Positions 5,652 to 7,705 of a stretch of 7,705 nucleotides of DNA are shown in pieces. Made by a program: the position numbers and the translations under genes. Numbering within the stretch: position 1 is the first letter of the stretch; the number at the start of each line of letters is the position of its first letter. This stretch comes from Actinomycetota bacterium (GTDB taxonomy: Bacteria > Actinomycetota > Actinomycetes > S36-B12 > UBA5976): assembly GCA_947491175.1 (NCBI GenBank), contig CANLIF010000059.1, positions 1-7,705 on the forward strand, given 5' to 3'. The notes below the pieces were generated by a model. That model was not told where the DNA came from, searched no databases, and saw only the letters and a program-made list of their open reading frames with translations.

Positions 5652-6884
5652 CTATTTCAAATCAAGCGCGAGAACAGTTTCCACCAAAACCTGAGCGCCA
5701 TCTGCAGCCCATTCTTGAGTGATTGCCTCGTTTTCGGCGTGACTAATTCCCTTGTCACACGGGATGAAAATCATTGTGGTTGGCATTACCGCCGAAAGCT
5801 GGCAGGCATCATGTCCGGCGCCAGATATCATCCGCTTTGATGTCTTGCCGCAAGCTAATGCTGCTTGCTCAACGATTTCAATTAGTTCTGGGGTGAAGTC
5901 AATAGTTGCAGAATCAAGTTCCTGTTTGCTGACTACTTCGACTCCGTGCTTAGTCTCAATTTCCGTCAGCGCCTGATTCAGCGAAGCCGTCATGACATCT
6001 AGAACTGCAACTTCTGGATTGCGAAACTCGACCATCAACTCAACATGACCAGGAATCACGTTGGGGGAGTTTGGTGTTACCACCAGATGCCCAACAGTGG
6101 CTCGACCAGTTTGGGGTTGACCCAAGCCGATCTGCTGGACCGCTTTAACTAAATGTGAAGCTGCAACTAAGGCATCGCGACGCGTCTCCATTGGGTAAGT
6201 TCCGGTGTGACCTGCTTGGCCAGTAATTCCGATCCGGAACCAGCGCATACCTTGAACTAAAGTCACGACTCCAATTTGCAAGTTTTCATCTTGCAGAATC
6301 GGCCCTTGTTCAATGTGGATTTCAAAGTAAGCCTTGTGCTCAACGGGAGAAATGTCGTCAGTTCCGGCGTACCCGATTTCGGTTAGAGACTTACCTAATT
6401 CAATTCCGTCGACATCTTTCCGACTTAATAGTTCTTCAGCAGTGAACTTTCCAGCGAAGTAAGCTGCACCCATCATGGCGGGCGCAAAGCGAGCACCTTC
6501 CTCATTGGTCCAAACCGCTACTTCGATTGGGTGCTTGGTTTGCATGTTTGATTCGTGGAGTACGCGAAGTAATTCAAGTCCTGCCATGACGCCGTAGATG
6601 CCGTCATACTTTCCACCAAGTGGCTGAGAATCTAAATGTGATCCAATCAGAATTGCTTTTGCGCTTGGATCAGTTCCGCTCCGGCGCATGAATGTATTGC
6701 CAAGAGCATCAATGCGGACAGTACAACCAAGTTCACGTGCGGCCGCAACAACGTAGTCACGAGCCTGACCATCTTCGGTGGATGCTGCTAGGCGATGGAG
6801 TCCGCCAGCAGGTGTTTCACCGAATACTGAAATTTCTTCAAGTGATTTCCAGAGCCGAGCGGAATCAATCTGAGGAGATGTCAT
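5652..6884 (-). CDS. M20-family N-carbamoyl-L-amino-acid amidohydrolase (probable N-carbamoyl-L-cysteine hydrolase)
   Basis: This 410-residue protein belongs to the M20 metal-dependent amidase group that includes N-carbamoyl-L-amino acid hydrolases, beta-ureidopropionases and allantoate amidohydrolases. All five expected metal ligands are present: His83 (GSHLDS), Asp94 (GGKYDGIYGV), Glu129 (TNEEGARF), His190 (HIEQGP) and His382 (SHAENE). Glu128 is the likely general base. A dimerisation lid (about 210-325, with GQAGHTGTYPMETRRDAL) is inserted as usual, and GAGHDA follows it. Such enzymes remove the carbamoyl group, giving an amino acid, CO2 and ammonia. The gene overlaps the upstream ATC-hydrolase-family gene by ATGA. 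In Pseudomonas the same pairing (atcB/atcC, also called tsB/tsC) turns L-ATC through N-carbamoyl-L-cysteine into L-cysteine, so that substrate is the best guess. Allantoate or other ureido acids remain possible, because family members cannot be told apart by motifs alone. Confidence 0.92.
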   Translation of the reverse strand: MTSPQIDSARLWKSLEEISVFGETPAGGLHRLAASTEDGQARDYVVAAARELGCTVRIDALGNTFMRRSGTDPSAKAILIGSHLDSQPLGGKYDGIYGVMAGLELLRVLHESNMQTKHPIEVAVWTNEEGARFAPAMMGAAYFAGKFTAEELLSRKDVDGIELGKSLTEIGYAGTDDISPVEHKAYFEIHIEQGPILQDENLQIGVVTLVQGMRWFRIGITGQAGHTGTYPMETRRDALVAASHLVKAVQQIGLGQPQTGRATVGHLVVTPNSPNVIPGHVELMVEFRNPEVAVLDVMTASLNQALTEIETKHGVEVVSKQELDSATIDFTPELIEIVEQAALACGKTSKRMISGAGHDACQLSAVMPTTMIFIPCDKGISHAENEAITQEWAADGAQVLVETVLALDLK

Positions 6885-7396
6885 GCCTGAGCTTTACGAA
6901 CGTAATGGAAATCGCAATGTGAGTCTCCACCCATGATCGTCTTAGTTCTAGTGATTTCGATCGATGGATCGTAACCAACTATGAATTCGAAATCGCGAGT
7001 GCAAGAAAGCAGATTGCCAATTTCTGCCAATCCCATTTCTTGATACATCTCGGCATAAGCACAGCGCTTTACTTCGTAGGTGTAAACCTCTTCGGATTCT
7101 TCGATGACGTCAGTCACCAAAGCATCATCTTGTTTCCAGAGGTCTTGAATCGCTATGAACGTCAACAGGTTTGCGCCATTAGGTTCACTTGCGGCAAAAC
7201 GAGCGCCGGCTTTGTGCGCATCTTCGGTAATTGCCTCCCGAATAATGTCAGAGGCCCGCTCCTGGCCCAATTCTCGTTTCATGATTTGGTAAATCGGGGA
7301 GATGATATTGGCCTCGATCCGGCGGCGTTGCAGAATGCCGAGCTGATCATCCTGGTCTTGGACCGATACGCTCAAATTTTCCTGAGATGAAGCCAT
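6881..7396 (-). CDS. L-2-amino-thiazoline-4-carboxylic acid (ATC) hydrolase family protein
   Basis: The 171-residue protein matches the ATC hydrolase family. After a Gln/Asp-rich N-terminus comes the helix ILQRRRIEANIISPIYQIMK (21-40). The conserved C-terminal half follows: CAYAEMYQEMGLAEIGNLLSC (112-132 region), RDFEFIVGYDPSIE (134-147), RTKTIMGGDSHCDFHY (150-165). Cys112, Cys132 and Cys161 are the family's conserved cysteines, and one or more may be catalytic. The characterised Pseudomonas member opens the thiazoline ring of L-ATC to give N-carbamoyl-L-cysteine. No signal peptide or membrane segment is seen. The ATG at 7396 has an AGGAGA Shine-Dalgarno (complement of 7402-7407) five bases upstream. 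The gene is first in a two-gene operon with the amidohydrolase that would perform the next step, which supports the pathway. The family is broader than the characterised enzyme, so another cyclic or ureido substrate is possible. Confidence 0.88.
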   Translation of the reverse strand: MASSQENLSVSVQDQDDQLGILQRRRIEANIISPIYQIMKRELGQERASDIIREAITEDAHKAGARFAASEPNGANLLTFIAIQDLWKQDDALVTDVIEESEEVYTYEVKRCAYAEMYQEMGLAEIGNLLSCTRDFEFIVGYDPSIEITRTKTIMGGDSHCDFHYVRKAQA

Positions 7397-7433
7397 TTGA
7401 TTCTCCTGATTTTTCGAAGGTTTTATTAATCGT

Positions 7434-7462
7434 AGTATTCATGCGGAAATTGGGAGCATCAA
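7434..7462 (-). promoter_or_regulatory. Possible proximal promoter of the ATC hydrolase operon
   Basis: Read on the minus strand, TTGATG (complement of 7457-7462) and AATACT (complement of 7434-7439) are 17 bases apart. Each box matches consensus at four of six positions. It would start transcripts about 30 bases before the ATG at 7396. Confidence 0.35.
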
Positions 7463-7467
7463 GATAG

Positions 7468-7482
7468 GGCGAGATTATCGCC
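7468..7482. repeat. Short inverted repeat across the ATC operon -10 box
   Basis: GGCGA (7468-7472) and TCGCC (7478-7482) are perfect inverted arms around a five-base centre that contains most of the predicted -10 box. With only five base pairs per arm it could be chance. It is recorded because a repressor bound here would block the distal promoter. Confidence 0.35.
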
Positions 7483-7503
7483 AGGGATGCCATTTGGGCT
7501 CAA
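7474..7503 (-). promoter_or_regulatory. Predicted distal promoter of the ATC hydrolase operon
   Basis: On the minus strand, TTGAGC (complement of 7498-7503) and GATAAT (complement of 7474-7479, 5/6 to TATAAT) are 18 bases apart. The predicted start near 7467 gives a leader of about 70 bases. The inverted repeat GGCGA-N5-TCGCC at 7468-7482 lies across this -10 box and could be an operator. Confidence 0.45.
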
Positions 7504-7572
7504 TTTCCCTGTAACGGTAGGTATTCGATACGCTAACGGGGCGCAGAAACGCGCAGCTTGAAGAAAAGACTG

Positions 7573-7644
7573 GCCCCCTTGGCACAGTGGTAGCGCACTT
7601 CCTTGGTAAGGAAGAGGTCGTCAGTTCGATTCTGACAGGGGGCT
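7573..7644 (+). tRNA. tRNA-Thr (anticodon GGT)
   Basis: A complete cloverleaf is visible. The acceptor GCCCCCT (7573-7579) pairs with AGGGGGC (7637-7643). The anticodon arm CTTCC-TTGGTAA-GGAAG (7598-7614) has anticodon GGT at 7605-7607. The T arm GTCAG-TTCGATT-CTGAC is at 7620-7636, and the discriminator base is T7644. CCA is not encoded (CGA follows), unlike tRNA-Tyr in the same window. It is followed after 28 bases by another tRNA, matching a common actinobacterial Thr-Met order. I found no convincing -35/-10 pair directly upstream. Confidence 0.97.
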
Positions 7645-7650
7645 CGAAGG

Positions 7651-7670
7651 CCGTGTTTACGCACGGTTTT
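7651..7670 (+). other. Small hairpin with four T between tRNA-Thr and the next tRNA
   Basis: CCGTG (7651-7655) and CACGG (7662-7666) form a five-pair stem with a six-base loop, followed by TTTT. The form is that of a weak intrinsic terminator, but it lies between two tRNAs that are expected to be co-transcribed, so a processing or attenuation role is equally possible. Confidence 0.4.
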
Positions 7671-7672
7671 AA

Positions 7673-7705
7673 GCCGGGGTAGCTCAGCTTGGTAGAGCAA
7701 GCGGC
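7673..7705 (+). tRNA. Partial tRNA (5' part), probably tRNA-Met
   Basis: The window ends inside this gene. Visible are the 5' acceptor strand GCCGGGG (7673-7679), T7680-A7681, the D arm GCTC-AGCTTGGTA-GAGC (7682-7698), A7699 and the 5' anticodon strand AGCGG (7700-7704) plus the first loop base. The anticodon lies beyond the edge. Elongator tRNA-Met(CAT) is inferred from its place after tRNA-Thr(GGT) and from the AGCGG stem, which I recall in actinobacterial tRNA-Met. Other identities are not excluded. Confidence 0.85.

Noticed and set aside
7504..7534. Promoter for tRNA-Thr (TTCCCT-N18-TACGCT)
   Set aside because: The -35 box matches consensus at only two positions, so I do not call it.

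Overview
The window looks like chromosome from a low-to-mid GC actinobacterium, possibly a planktonic freshwater lineage such as Nanopelagicales. This rests on the estimated composition (high 40s % GC), the -35/-10 and Shine-Dalgarno style, an actinobacterial-looking tRNA-Thr(GGT) followed by a tRNA that is probably Met, and the protein families present. The lineage call is tentative because no marker gene decides it. Nothing here looks like phage, a transposon or a CRISPR array.

Layout. (1) 36-527, minus: YajQ-family nucleotide-binding protein. (2) 528-697: divergent intergenic region with a good plus-strand promoter (TTGACC-N17-TATTGT) and an ATTGT/ACAAT dyad just downstream of it. (3) 698-4192, plus: a four-gene operon of SDR dehydrogenase, GntR/FCD regulator, flavin-containing monooxygenase and second SDR dehydrogenase, in which each gene overlaps the next by the same four bases, ATGA. 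(4) 4229-5452, plus: type II NADH dehydrogenase, about 36 bp after the operon. (5) 5521-5604: tRNA-Tyr(GTA) with encoded CCA, followed by a 15-bp intrinsic terminator. (6) 5652-7396, minus: a two-gene operon, again with an ATGA overlap, of an L-2-amino-thiazoline-4-carboxylate (ATC) hydrolase-family protein and an M20-type N-carbamoyl-amino-acid amidohydrolase. (7) 7573-7705, plus: tRNA-Thr(GGT) and the first 33 bases of another tRNA, probably Met.

How the genes may work together. The plus-strand operon reads as a small self-regulated catabolic or detoxification unit. Two apparently NAD-type SDRs would oxidise an alcohol or similar group, an FMO would oxygenate the substrate, and the FCD regulator would sense a small acid-like effector and act at the dyad in front of its own operon. 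The substrate cannot be read from the sequence. The adjacent type II NADH dehydrogenase could reoxidise NADH but is also a general respiratory enzyme. The minus-strand pair matches the known two-step route L-ATC -> N-carbamoyl-L-cysteine -> L-cysteine, a plausible reduced-sulfur salvage module. Both metabolic blocks lie between housekeeping genes (yajQ, tRNA-Tyr, tRNA-Thr and a probable tRNA-Met), which suggests accessory cargo in a stable tRNA neighbourhood.
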